From Aestuariivirga sp. (GTDB taxonomy: Bacteria > Pseudomonadota > Alphaproteobacteria > Rhizobiales > Aestuariivirgaceae): a DNA stretch of 17,387 nucleotides. A model generated the notes under the pieces. That model was not told the DNA's origin, did not search any database, and saw nothing but the letters and a program-made list of their open reading frames with translations. The DNA lies in assembly GCA_020252385.1 (NCBI GenBank), contig JADCDC010000471.1, positions 1-17,387 on the forward strand. The letters run 5' to 3'. Each line of letters starts with the position of its first letter. Positions within the stretch are counted from its first letter, which is position 1. The translations under genes and the position numbers were made by a program. Below are positions 1 to 7,132 of this stretch, piece after piece.

Positions 1-1374
1 CGCAAGGGCGGCCTGGATGTCGGCCTCCGGAACACTGGTATCGCCCAGCGTGAGGTTCATCCGCACGGTGTCGTGAAACAGGGTCAGCTCCTGCGCCACA
101 TAGCCGATCTGCTGGCGCCATGCGGCAAGGTCGACGGTCTCGATCGGATCATTGCCCAGCAGGATGCGGCCTTCCTGCGGCCGGTGCAGACCCAGGAGAA
201 GGTCCACGATCGTGGTCTTGCCCGAGCCCGAAGGGCCGCTCAGCACGGTGATCTCACCGGGCGGGATCTCGAGCGAGACGCCGTTCAGGATCCGGCGGTC
301 GCCATGCGAGAAGCTGACTGATTCGAAGCGGCAGGGGATGGCTCCGGCATCAGGCCTGATGCTGCCGGTCTGCGGCTCCACCGCCTCCTTCGCCTCGGTG
401 ATGGCTTCGATGGTGCTGACGAACGAGGCCTCGAGCGTGACCGCAACCTGGATCATCCGCTGAAGCTTCGAGATCACGGAGAGAATCTGGCTGAACACGA
501 TGGCGGAGACGACGAGGTCCGCGAATGGAATGCTGAAATAGACGCTGGACACGTAGATCGCCACGGCCGCGACGATCGCCTTGAGGGCGTCACTGCCGCG
601 CGACAGGGCGGCCTTGGCCAGTTCCCGCTTCAGGAAGGCCGACCTGAGCTTCACCGACAGCGAGTTGATCGACGCCAGCATCGGGCCCTGGCGGTTCATG
701 GTCTTCAGCGGCTTGATGTTGGCGAACATGTCGACCGTGTAGTTGATCATTCTGATCATGCGGTCGGTCTGCTGGTAGCCGGTCTTGCGCGCCACGTTCA
801 CATAATGGTTGAGCACCAAGGCGATAAGGACGCCCGTGGTAATCGCCACGGCGGCGAGCGTCATGTTGATGCTGAAGGCGATCGCCGCGTAGGCGATGGT
901 CTGGATGATGGCGGCCACCACCATCGCCGCCGTCACATAGGCTTCCGCCGCCATGGCGGTCTCACGCCCCATGATGCCGGCGATCTTGCCGCTCCGCTGG
1001 TCAGAAAAATAGCTCCAGCGCGCATTGAGGACGGCGGTGATGAGATCCTCGCGCAGCTTGAGCGAGACCCGCGCCGCCGCGGTCGCGGCATAGGCCATGG
1101 CAATGTAGGTCAACAGCGCCTTGAGCAGCATGAAGACCGCCACGATGATGACGAGGACGCCGATCGTCGGCGTGATGCCGATCCAGTGGAACGCGTCGTT
1201 CAGTGTCTTGGCGAGGGGGGAGTTGCTCTCCGCTCCGCCTGAGGCCAGTGTGATGACAGGGATGAGCGACCCGATGCCGACTGCCTCCGCCAGGCTGGCG
1301 AGCAGCATGCACAGGACAACGAGATAGGGATTGGCTTCCCGGTTGCGGAAGAAGAGCTTGAGGACCTTCAGCAT
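1..1374 (-). CDS. ABC exporter, fused permease-ATPase (MsbA/PglK-like), 3' part cut by window edge
   Basis: Type I ABC exporter half-transporter, probably moving a lipid-linked sugar or other glycan precursor across the inner membrane. The frame is open from the ATG at 1374 to base 1, giving the first 458 residues. Hydrophobic segments lie near residues 18-42, 72-95, 150-170, 172-192, 265-285 and 288-303, as expected for a six-helix permease domain. The ATPase domain follows: Walker A at 380-388 (GPSGSGKTT) and the Q-loop at about 425-430 (YVAQEL). The ABC signature, Walker B and H-loop must lie beyond the edge. The start is 33 bases after the sulfotransferase stop, so it is probably the last gene visible in the leftward glycan operon. 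No strong ribosome binding site precedes the ATG. Family assignment is firm; substrate is inferred from neighbours only. Confidence 0.9.
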   Translation of the reverse strand, partial: MLKVLKLFFRNREANPYLVVLCMLLASLAEAVGIGSLIPVITLASGGAESNSPLAKTLNDAFHWIGITPTIGVLVIIVAVFMLLKALLTYIAMAYAATAAARVSLKLREDLITAVLNARWSYFSDQRSGKIAGIMGRETAMAAEAYVTAAMVVAAIIQTIAYAAIAFSINMTLAAVAITTGVLIALVLNHYVNVARKTGYQQTDRMIRMINYTVDMFANIKPLKTMNRQGPMLASINSLSVKLRSAFLKRELAKAALSRGSDALKAIVAAVAIYVSSVYFSIPFADLVVSAIVFSQILSVISKLQRMIQVAVTLEASFVSTIEAITEAKEAVEPQTGSIRPDAGAIPCRFESVSFSHGDRRILNGVSLEIPPGEITVLSGPSGSGKTTIVDLLLGLHRPQEGRILLGNDPIETVDLAAWRQQIGYVAQELTLFHDTVRMNLTLGDTSVPEADIQAALA

Positions 1375-1407
1375 CGAGCGGGGTTCCGGCGGGCGCTGGC
1401 CACGCCC

Positions 1408-2319
1408 TCACACATATCCGAACACCGGATCCAGCTTCTCCTTCACCATCTTGTCAATGGCGTCGGACTGTTCCTCCGTCACGTAGTCGCGCCAGCCGCC
1501 GACCTTGGCGCGGCGGACCTTGAAGCTCGAGGGGTCGCTGGCGTCGGCGGGCTTCAGGCTGCGGTGGGCGCCGGCCTTGGAGGCGTTCTCGAGTTCCATG
1601 CGGCGCATGTTCTCGACAGAGGCGAAGGAAACGGCGTCGTCCAGTTCTTCCTCGCTCGGCTGCTGGCCGAAGAAGGAGAGCACGCGGCGCAGCTCGTTCT
1701 TGGTGTCGGCGCGGAGGTCCTCGTACTTGACGACGAGGAGGTTCGGCATCTGCTTCATCTCGCGCGCCCAGGCATTCATGAAGTCGATGATCTTCGGAAT
1801 GCCGGACTGCTCGGAGGTGATGAAGCCGTGGAGATCGATGTCGCCCAGCGGATAGTTGTTCAGGACCTTCTTGCGCGGCACGATGCGGTGCTTCCACTGG
1901 AAGAACTGCGAGACCGCCGTGTCGCGCGGGTCGCGCAGCAGCAGGACGACGCGGGCATCGCCATAGAGATCGGCCTTGCGGTCGTGGCCCACGAAGTCCT
2001 TCAGGTAGTTGTCATGCGTGAAGAACAGCACCGGCACGTTCGGGTTCTTGAGCCGGAACTCGTCGAACTCGCTGATGCCGTCTGCCGCGAAGCCATTCTT
2101 CTTGGCGAAGTAGCGCCAGATCAGCACGCGCAGCCAGGTGCGCCCGCTCTTGCCGAAGGAAACGATCACGCCATCGGCGTTCTCAAGCTTCTTCTTGTCC
2201 TCATAGCCGCGGAACCAGCGTTCGGCGCGAACGCCCGTCTCGCGCGGCAGCACCACGGAGCCCATCGAAACGAGGCGGCGCATGCCGGTGCGGATGTCGT
2301 AGATCGTCGGAAGCTGCAT
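1408..2319 (-). CDS. PAPS-dependent sulfotransferase (Sulfotransfer_1 family)
   Basis: Predicted cytoplasmic sulfotransferase moving sulfate from PAPS to a hydroxyl, here probably on a sugar. The 5'-phosphosulfate loop is at residues 55-64 (FGKSGRTWLR, compare the family's PKSGTTW) and the 3'-phosphate-binding segment at 127-137 (LLRDPRDTAVS). A KYEDL motif at 198-202 is also typical. Length (303 residues) is normal. I chose the ATG at 2319, with GAAGAG about ten bases upstream. The frame stays open to a TTG at 2364, which would add 15 residues, and a perfect AGGAGG lies inside that extension, so the start is uncertain. It follows the ATP-grasp gene and precedes the ABC exporter in the same direction, suggesting sulfation of an exported glycan. 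The acceptor cannot be told from sequence. Confidence 0.85.
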   Translation of the reverse strand: MQLPTIYDIRTGMRRLVSMGSVVLPRETGVRAERWFRGYEDKKKLENADGVIVSFGKSGRTWLRVLIWRYFAKKNGFAADGISEFDEFRLKNPNVPVLFFTHDNYLKDFVGHDRKADLYGDARVVLLLRDPRDTAVSQFFQWKHRIVPRKKVLNNYPLGDIDLHGFITSEQSGIPKIIDFMNAWAREMKQMPNLLVVKYEDLRADTKNELRRVLSFFGQQPSEEELDDAVSFASVENMRRMELENASKAGAHRSLKPADASDPSSFKVRRAKVGGWRDYVTEEQSDAIDKMVKEKLDPVFGYV

Positions 2320-2349
2320 TCCTGAACTGCTCTTCAACCTGAGTTTGAT

Positions 2350-2375
2350 GGGCCCTCCTAGCAAATCGGGGGCCC
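2350..2375 (-). promoter_or_regulatory. GC-rich inverted repeat overlapping a Shine-Dalgarno-like AGGAGG
   Basis: Two GGGCCC arms at 2350-2355 and 2370-2375 flank a 14-base middle. On the leftward transcript they can form at least a 6-bp all-GC stem, and AGGAGG (2359-2354) lies in the loop-proximal part of the 3' side. It sits between the ATP-grasp stop and the sulfotransferase start. No T-run follows, so it is unlikely to be an intrinsic terminator. It may affect translation or processing of the downstream mRNA. Confidence 0.4.
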
Positions 2376-2402
2376 TGCTTCAATCCGTTGTGCATTGCGG
2401 CA

Positions 2403-3749
2403 TCAGCCGCCCGCCGCCCGGGCCTTCCGCACGTTGAAGACGAGGAGATGCGCGATCCTGGCGTTGCCGGCGGGGCGTCTTTCGGCGCGCTGGTGGATGT
2501 CGAGGTCGGGCTTGCCGTTGCCTTCGACGATCATGGCGCCATCGGCCAGCATGGCGACGTCCCAGCCCACGATGACGCGCTCCGGGAAGGCCTCATGCGC
2601 GCGAACGGCGAGTGCTACCACCTCTGGCCAGTGCGGCAGGGTCCGGCCCGCAAAACGGGCGCCGGAGACGGGGTGCGTGTCGCGCCAGCCGACGTCGGGG
2701 CGAACCCCGATGTCCGAGGCGATGCCGATCACGCCGGTTGCGAGATCGACCTCCGTCGCCAGCCCGCCCTGGTGGAAATTGTCGACGACCGAATTGCCGA
2801 TCGCCATGCGGAAGGCGGCGTTGGTAGCCTCGGGCCGGCCCTGCTCGTTGCGGCAAGTGAGAAGGCGCACCGTGGCGAGCGCGCCATTCGAAATGTCATC
2901 GAGTGCGGGATGGTTGTGAAGCCGCGGCTGCACCAGGAAATCGTCCTTCAGCGACTGGCGGGAGAGCTTCTCCATCAGCGCCTCGCGGTCCAGGATCTCG
3001 CCATGGGCGTTGCGGTAGCGGCCCTCACCCAGCGTGTCCCAGCGCTCCATGCGGTGACCGCCGCTCCCGGAGCGCGGCTTCACGAAGAGATCACCGTCGG
3101 GAAGCGCCTCACTGCCGCCCTTCAGCGGCTGCCGCTCGCCCTTCGAGAAATGCATGAGGACCGGAACGGCCCTGACGGCCTGCTCATGGCAGTGCTCGGC
3201 GAACCAGATCTTGTCGTCCATGCCGTCCGCACCCGGGGGCGGCTGCAGCAGCGAATAGGCGGGCCCGATCGTCTCATGCGCAGTGAGATAGAGAGAGGCC
3301 TGCCGCCGCCGTTCCGGCAGGTAGAGTTCGAACATATAGTACCAGAAGGGCGCGATGGCATGGCGCGCCGCCATCTCCACCTGCCCCAACACCTGCTGAA
3401 GAATGCCGACGCCGGAGCGCTGCGCGATGGCGCGGCCGTTGCGCCCGGTGAACAGGATCACCGCCACGACGAGTGCGATGGGCCACAGCACGGCGGCGGC
3501 AAGCCCCTTGAGCGGCCCCAGCGGCAGGCGCCAGTAGCTTGACGCATAGAAGCGGTGGAGGAAGGCGGCGGGCGGCAGACTATCCTCGGGCTTTGCCGCG
3601 AACAGGCCACGCACCGCCATGGGGAGCCCCGCCACGCGATACGCCAGGGCCTCGGCATGGCGCAGCAGCGCCTTCCAGGCGGCCCCCTTCAGCAGGACGA
3701 TGCGGTCGCTGAGGCTCAGGGCAGCCTCATCGGTCCTCGAATCTGACAT
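2403..3749 (-). CDS. Sugar-transfer-associated ATP-grasp protein with a hydrophobic segment
   Basis: ATP-grasp enzyme of the type named sugar-transfer associated (ATPgrasp_ST). ATP-grasp enzymes activate a carboxylate with ATP and join it to an amine or other nucleophile; the substrate of this subgroup is not settled. In the 448 residues, a hydrophobic stretch at about 82-101 suggests membrane association. The glycine-rich ATP-binding loop is at 221-234 (LFVKPRSGSGGHRM), a TVRLLT core strand at 293-298, and the metal-binding end at 395-415 (GWDVAM, then EGNGKPDLD with Glu409 and Asn411). I prefer the ATG at 3749; a TTG at 3770 would add seven residues. It starts 36 bases after the upstream ELM1-family stop. 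Context suggests it decorates or completes a glycan. Confidence 0.82.
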   Translation of the reverse strand: MSDSRTDEAALSLSDRIVLLKGAAWKALLRHAEALAYRVAGLPMAVRGLFAAKPEDSLPPAAFLHRFYASSYWRLPLGPLKGLAAAVLWPIALVVAVILFTGRNGRAIAQRSGVGILQQVLGQVEMAARHAIAPFWYYMFELYLPERRRQASLYLTAHETIGPAYSLLQPPPGADGMDDKIWFAEHCHEQAVRAVPVLMHFSKGERQPLKGGSEALPDGDLFVKPRSGSGGHRMERWDTLGEGRYRNAHGEILDREALMEKLSRQSLKDDFLVQPRLHNHPALDDISNGALATVRLLTCRNEQGRPEATNAAFRMAIGNSVVDNFHQGGLATEVDLATGVIGIASDIGVRPDVGWRDTHPVSGARFAGRTLPHWPEVVALAVRAHEAFPERVIVGWDVAMLADGAMIVEGNGKPDLDIHQRAERRPAGNARIAHLLVFNVRKARAAGG

Positions 3750-3785
3750 CGGATCAGGAACCCCGGCCAATCGAAATCCCGCCGC

Positions 3786-4913
3786 TCATAGGCCAAAAAG
3801 CTCCCGGATGCGAGCCACCGACTGGGCGAGCTCGGCATTGGGCTCAGCCGTGCGCGGCGGCCTTGGCTCGGGAACCGCGTCGTCGGCCAGCCAGCTGGCC
3901 TTGCCGCTGGCCGTGAGCGCCTGGTGGAAGATCCTGAGATCGCGCGAGAAGCGCGCCGGCAGGTGGTTGATCAGGAAGCGGAACAGCGTCGTCTCGATAT
4001 TGCGGCCGCGCCAGCCGATGGGCGGCAGCGCTTCGGCCTCGCCGCCCCGCTCCGCCCGCATGGCGAAGCGGCCCTCCTCGATGTCGAAGAGATGGACCGG
4101 GCGGCCGGTGGCGCAGGCCTCCGCCAGCATCGAGACCGAATCGGCCGTCACCACGATCTCGTCGGAGAGACCAAGGAAGCCATGGAACGGATTGTCCTCC
4201 GAAGGCCCCTGCCAGCGGTAGAGGACGTGGGGCACGCTGATGGCCGCGGCGAGTGCCTCCGCCGCCGCCTTGCCGGTGCGCGCACTGGTGGTGACAAGGA
4301 GCGAACCGCCGCGCGCCGCCGCGATCCGGCTCGCCACCCGCCCGAGCCTTCTGGCGGCTTCCTGAGTGAACAGATAGGGCCCGCTGCTGCCGCCTACCAG
4401 CACGGCGGTGAAGGGGCGCGGCAGATGCGCCACCGATGCCTCCTGCCGGGCCGCCTCCTCCGCCAGTCTTTCCGGCGTCACGTCATGCAGGGGCAGCGCG
4501 TTGTGCAGCACGTTCGGTGCGCCGGGCAGCCGGTATTGCGGGGTGGTGATCACCAGGTCGAAGCGGGACAGGCCGGACCATGGCGAGCCCACGAACACGA
4601 TGCGGAGCTTCGGGTTCTGCCGCCTGAGCCAGAAGCAGACCGCCTCCGCCCCCCTGCCCGAGCAGATCACGAGGTCCGGCCAGGGCGGCGCGAGCGGGCT
4701 CGAGCGGGCAAGGTCCACCCCCTTGAGACTCGCCAGGCTGAACAGCCGCAGCACGCCCTCATGCGGGCGATAGACCAGCCGCTTGACCTCCACGGGCCAG
4801 CCTAGTGCCGCGGCCAGCGCCCGGAGCTGGGTGTTGTCGCCCGAATGCGGGCTCTGCAGTATCCACACCCTTGGAGCAGCGCGTTGGGGGACAGAATTCT
4901 CCCGGATTTGCAA
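3786..4913 (-). CDS. ELM1-family protein (bacterial homologue of mitochondrial fission ELM1), copy 1
   Basis: Member of the ELM1 family (Mito_fiss_Elm1), named from the plant protein ELONGATED MITOCHONDRIA 1 but common in alphaproteobacteria, where its role is unclear. The core begins RVWILQSPHSGDNTQ (15-29) and continues with LAPPWPDL (74-81), FDLVITTPQYRLPGAPNV (118-135), VLVGG (171-175) and EIVVTADSVSMLAEA (252-266). The last resembles the sugar-nucleotide-binding end of GT-B glycosyltransferases. I chose the TTG at 4913 (375 residues), with AAAGG about nine bases upstream. A GTG at 4868 would remove 15 residues and start at the family core. The longer frame upstream is antisense to the neighbouring glycosyltransferase and is not believed. 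It is probably first in the leftward operon. A second, shorter copy lies at 7122-8084. Confidence 0.8.
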   Translation of the reverse strand: MQIRENSVPQRAAPRVWILQSPHSGDNTQLRALAAALGWPVEVKRLVYRPHEGVLRLFSLASLKGVDLARSSPLAPPWPDLVICSGRGAEAVCFWLRRQNPKLRIVFVGSPWSGLSRFDLVITTPQYRLPGAPNVLHNALPLHDVTPERLAEEAARQEASVAHLPRPFTAVLVGGSSGPYLFTQEAARRLGRVASRIAAARGGSLLVTTSARTGKAAAEALAAAISVPHVLYRWQGPSEDNPFHGFLGLSDEIVVTADSVSMLAEACATGRPVHLFDIEEGRFAMRAERGGEAEALPPIGWRGRNIETTLFRFLINHLPARFSRDLRIFHQALTASGKASWLADDAVPEPRPPRTAEPNAELAQSVARIRELFGL

Positions 4914-5015
4914 CCGTTTAGACCTTTGACAGCAAGCCGTGCCGAGGCGGCGTTTGAACCCCGGGTCACTACATGATAGAGGGGCTCTTCGTAAACAAAC
5001 CTTTCGGGGATTCTC
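4914..5015. promoter_or_regulatory. Divergent promoter region of the glycan locus
   Basis: This 102-base spacer separates the ELM1-family gene (leftward) from the GT8-like gene (rightward), so promoters for both runs should lie here. Leftward, TATCAT (4978-4973) matches the sigma-70 -10 consensus at five of six positions, without a convincing -35 at the usual distance. Rightward, there is a perfect TTGACA at 4926-4931 and a TTGAAC at 4954-4959, but neither has a good -10 at 16-18 bases. GGGG at 4981-4984 and 5008-5011 could serve translation of the rightward gene. Specific promoter calls are weak; the divergent layout is certain. Confidence 0.45.
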
Positions 5016-5942
5016 ATGGCTTCGACCGGGAATGCAGGGGCCACCCGGCCTCACATCTTCATCCAGACCAGTTCCAAGCAGTCGATCGGCGCCATCGTCT
5101 CGGCTTACTCGATGAAGCGCAATTCGAAGCACGCCGACAAGTTCGACGTCACCATCATGCAGCAGGAGGCCTATCCCTTCTTCGCCCAGCGCGAGGGCCA
5201 GACCTACATGCGACATGGCGTCAAGCGTGTCTGGCACGAGAACGACCTGCAGTCCTTCACCCTGACCCGCTTCATGCCGCCGAAGCTGATGGGCTACCAG
5301 GGCCGCGCCCTGGTCGTCGACCCCGATGTCTTCGCCGTGCAGGACGTGTGGGAGCTCCTGAGCCGCGACATGCAGGGCAAGGCCATCATGTGCCGCGGCT
5401 CCAAGTTCAAGAACGGGGCCTTTGCCTCCTCCGTCATGCTGCTCGACTGCGCCAAGCTCACCCACTGGGACGTGGAGAAGGGCTTCCACGAGCTGTTCGA
5501 GGGCAAGCGCGACTATCACAACTGGATCTCGCTCCTCATGGAGGACCGCAACACCATCGGCACCTTTGAGGACGAGTGGAACGACTTCGACAAGCTGACG
5601 CCCAAGACCAAGATGATCCACAACACCAGGCGGCGCACCCAGCCGTGGAAGACCGGCCTCAAGGTCGACTACACGCCCACTGAGTTCGTGCCCGTCATCG
5701 GCTGGATCATGCGCATGCGCCGCAAGCTGTTCGGCGATCATGCGCTCCTGGGCCGCTATGCCCGCCACCCCGATCCGCGGCAGGAGGCGTTCTTCTTCGG
5801 ACTCCTGAAGGGCGCCTATGAGGAGGGCCTCGTCACCGATCAGCAGATCAAGGAGGCGATGGAGAAGAACTACATCCGCCACGACTCGATCGAGGTGATG
5901 AAGAAGGCCCCGCCGCTGAGCGAACTCAAGCTCGCGGCCTGA
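5016..5942 (+). CDS. GT8-like (GT-A fold) glycosyltransferase
   Basis: Probable glycosyltransferase of the family 8 type, using a nucleotide sugar and a divalent metal. In its 308 residues, the strand VVDPDVF (100-106) holds the DxD-type metal site (Asp102, Asp104) followed by a DVWEL stretch. SSVMLLDCAKL (138-148) matches the GT8 NSGVML(L)D pattern. DEWNDFD (186-192) and MIHNTRRRTQPWKTG (200-214) match the late WN and IHF..KPW motifs. There is no signal peptide or membrane segment, so it is cytoplasmic. The ATG at 5016 has GGGGA about five bases upstream. It leads the rightward operon; the GT4 gene follows after 8 bases. Overall similarity to classical GT8 enzymes looks distant, so donor and acceptor are unknown. 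Confidence 0.75.
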   Translation: MASTGNAGATRPHIFIQTSSKQSIGAIVSAYSMKRNSKHADKFDVTIMQQEAYPFFAQREGQTYMRHGVKRVWHENDLQSFTLTRFMPPKLMGYQGRALVVDPDVFAVQDVWELLSRDMQGKAIMCRGSKFKNGAFASSVMLLDCAKLTHWDVEKGFHELFEGKRDYHNWISLLMEDRNTIGTFEDEWNDFDKLTPKTKMIHNTRRRTQPWKTGLKVDYTPTEFVPVIGWIMRMRRKLFGDHALLGRYARHPDPRQEAFFFGLLKGAYEEGLVTDQQIKEAMEKNYIRHDSIEVMKKAPPLSELKLAA

Positions 5943-5950
5943 GGACCAGC

Positions 5951-7132
5951 GTGAGCCAGGAGGCAGGGCCGCCCGCACCCGAATTGCGGGTCGCCCTGTT
6001 CACCGGGAACTACAACTACATCAAGGACGGCGTGGCGCTGACGCTGAACCGCCTCGTGGCCTTCCTCGAGGCGCGTGAAATCCCCGTGCTCGTCTTCGCG
6101 CCCGTGGCGGAGAAGCCCGCCTTCCAGTCGGTGGGCGAACTCGTGCCCGTGCCTTCCATGGCCATCCCGACGCGCCCCGAATACCGCGTGGCGCTCGGCC
6201 TTTCGAAGGAGGCGCGGGAGCGGCTCGAGGCGTTCCGCCCGACGCTCCTCCACATCGCGGTTCCCGACATTGCCGCCTACAAGGCGCTGAAGCTGGCGGA
6301 GCGCTGGAAGGTGCCGGTGGTTGCCTCCTACCACACCCGCTACGACACCTATCTCCGCTTCTACGGGCTCGGCCTGTTCGAGAAGCTTGGCCAGCGCTAC
6401 ATGCGCCACTTCTACAGCCGCGTGCGCCGCGTCTATCCGCCATCCGAATCGATGGCGGAGATCCTGCGCCGCGAGGGGGACCCTTCGAAGGTCGAGATCT
6501 GGGCGCGCGGCGTGGACAGCGCCCTGTTCTCGCCGGAGAAGCGCGACATGGCGTGGCGGCGGCAGATGGGCATCGCAGACGACGAGGTGGCGATCAGCTT
6601 CGCCGGGCGCCTCGTCAAGGAGAAGAACACGGCGATCTTCATGCGCGTCCTGAACACGCTGACCGGCCGGGGCCTCAGGGTGAAGCCACTGGTCATCGGC
6701 GATGGCCCCGAGATGGCGAGCCTCCGGGCCGGGCTGAAGCATGGCGTCTTCGCGGGCTTCCTCCATGGCGAGGATCTGGCGCGCGCCTATGCCTCCTCCG
6801 ACATCTTCTTCTTCCCGAGCGAGAGCGAGACCTTCGGCAACGTGACGCTCGAGGCCATGGCGAGCGGCCTTCCAGCCGTCAACGCCATCGCCAGCGGCAG
6901 CAACTCGCTGGTCGAGGAGGGTATCACCGGCCATCTCGTGAGTGCCCGCGACGAGGCCCTGCTCGCCGATCGTCTCGCGGCACTGGCGGGCGATCCAGCA
7001 CTTCGCAAGCGGATGGGCGAGGCCGCCCGCGCCCGCGCGCTCGCGTTCAGCTGGGACAAGATCCTCTCGGGCCTCCTCGACAGCTACCGCGCGGTGCTCC
7101 GTGAGGCGGAGGCCGGGCAGCATGGCCGCTGA
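5951..7132 (+). CDS. GT4 family glycosyltransferase (GT-B fold, retaining)
   Basis: Family 4 glycosyltransferase, 393 residues, resembling MgtA/SqdX-type alpha-glycosyltransferases that act on lipid or glycan acceptors. The N-terminal acceptor domain starts at residue 12 (LRVALFTGNYNYIKDGVALT) and contains ASYHTRYDTYL (125-135). The donor-binding domain has FAGRLVKEKN (217-226), VIGDGPE (248-254) and the EX7E motif at Glu293-Glu301 within PSESETFGNVTLEAMASGLP. The start is GTG at 5951 with GAGGA five bases upstream, and this SD overlaps the stop of the preceding gene. The last 11 bases overlap the following ELM1-family gene, a sign of translational coupling. Sugar specificity (mannose, glucose or sulfoquinovose types are all possible) cannot be decided here. 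Confidence 0.88.
   Translation: MSQEAGPPAPELRVALFTGNYNYIKDGVALTLNRLVAFLEAREIPVLVFAPVAEKPAFQSVGELVPVPSMAIPTRPEYRVALGLSKEARERLEAFRPTLLHIAVPDIAAYKALKLAERWKVPVVASYHTRYDTYLRFYGLGLFEKLGQRYMRHFYSRVRRVYPPSESMAEILRREGDPSKVEIWARGVDSALFSPEKRDMAWRRQMGIADDEVAISFAGRLVKEKNTAIFMRVLNTLTGRGLRVKPLVIGDGPEMASLRAGLKHGVFAGFLHGEDLARAYASSDIFFFPSESETFGNVTLEAMASGLPAVNAIASGSNSLVEEGITGHLVSARDEALLADRLAALAGDPALRKRMGEAARARALAFSWDKILSGLLDSYRAVLREAEAGQHGR

Noticed and set aside
4926..4954. Perfect TTGACA as a rightward -35 element
   Set aside because: No acceptable -10 hexamer lies 15-19 bases downstream, so I report it only as part of the divergent region and not as a promoter.
4914..5978. Long leftward open frame extending the ELM1 copy 1 gene by 355 codons upstream
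   Set aside because: The extension is antisense to the GT8-like gene, is low-complexity in composition and has no recognisable domain. ELM1-family homology begins only near 4870-4913.
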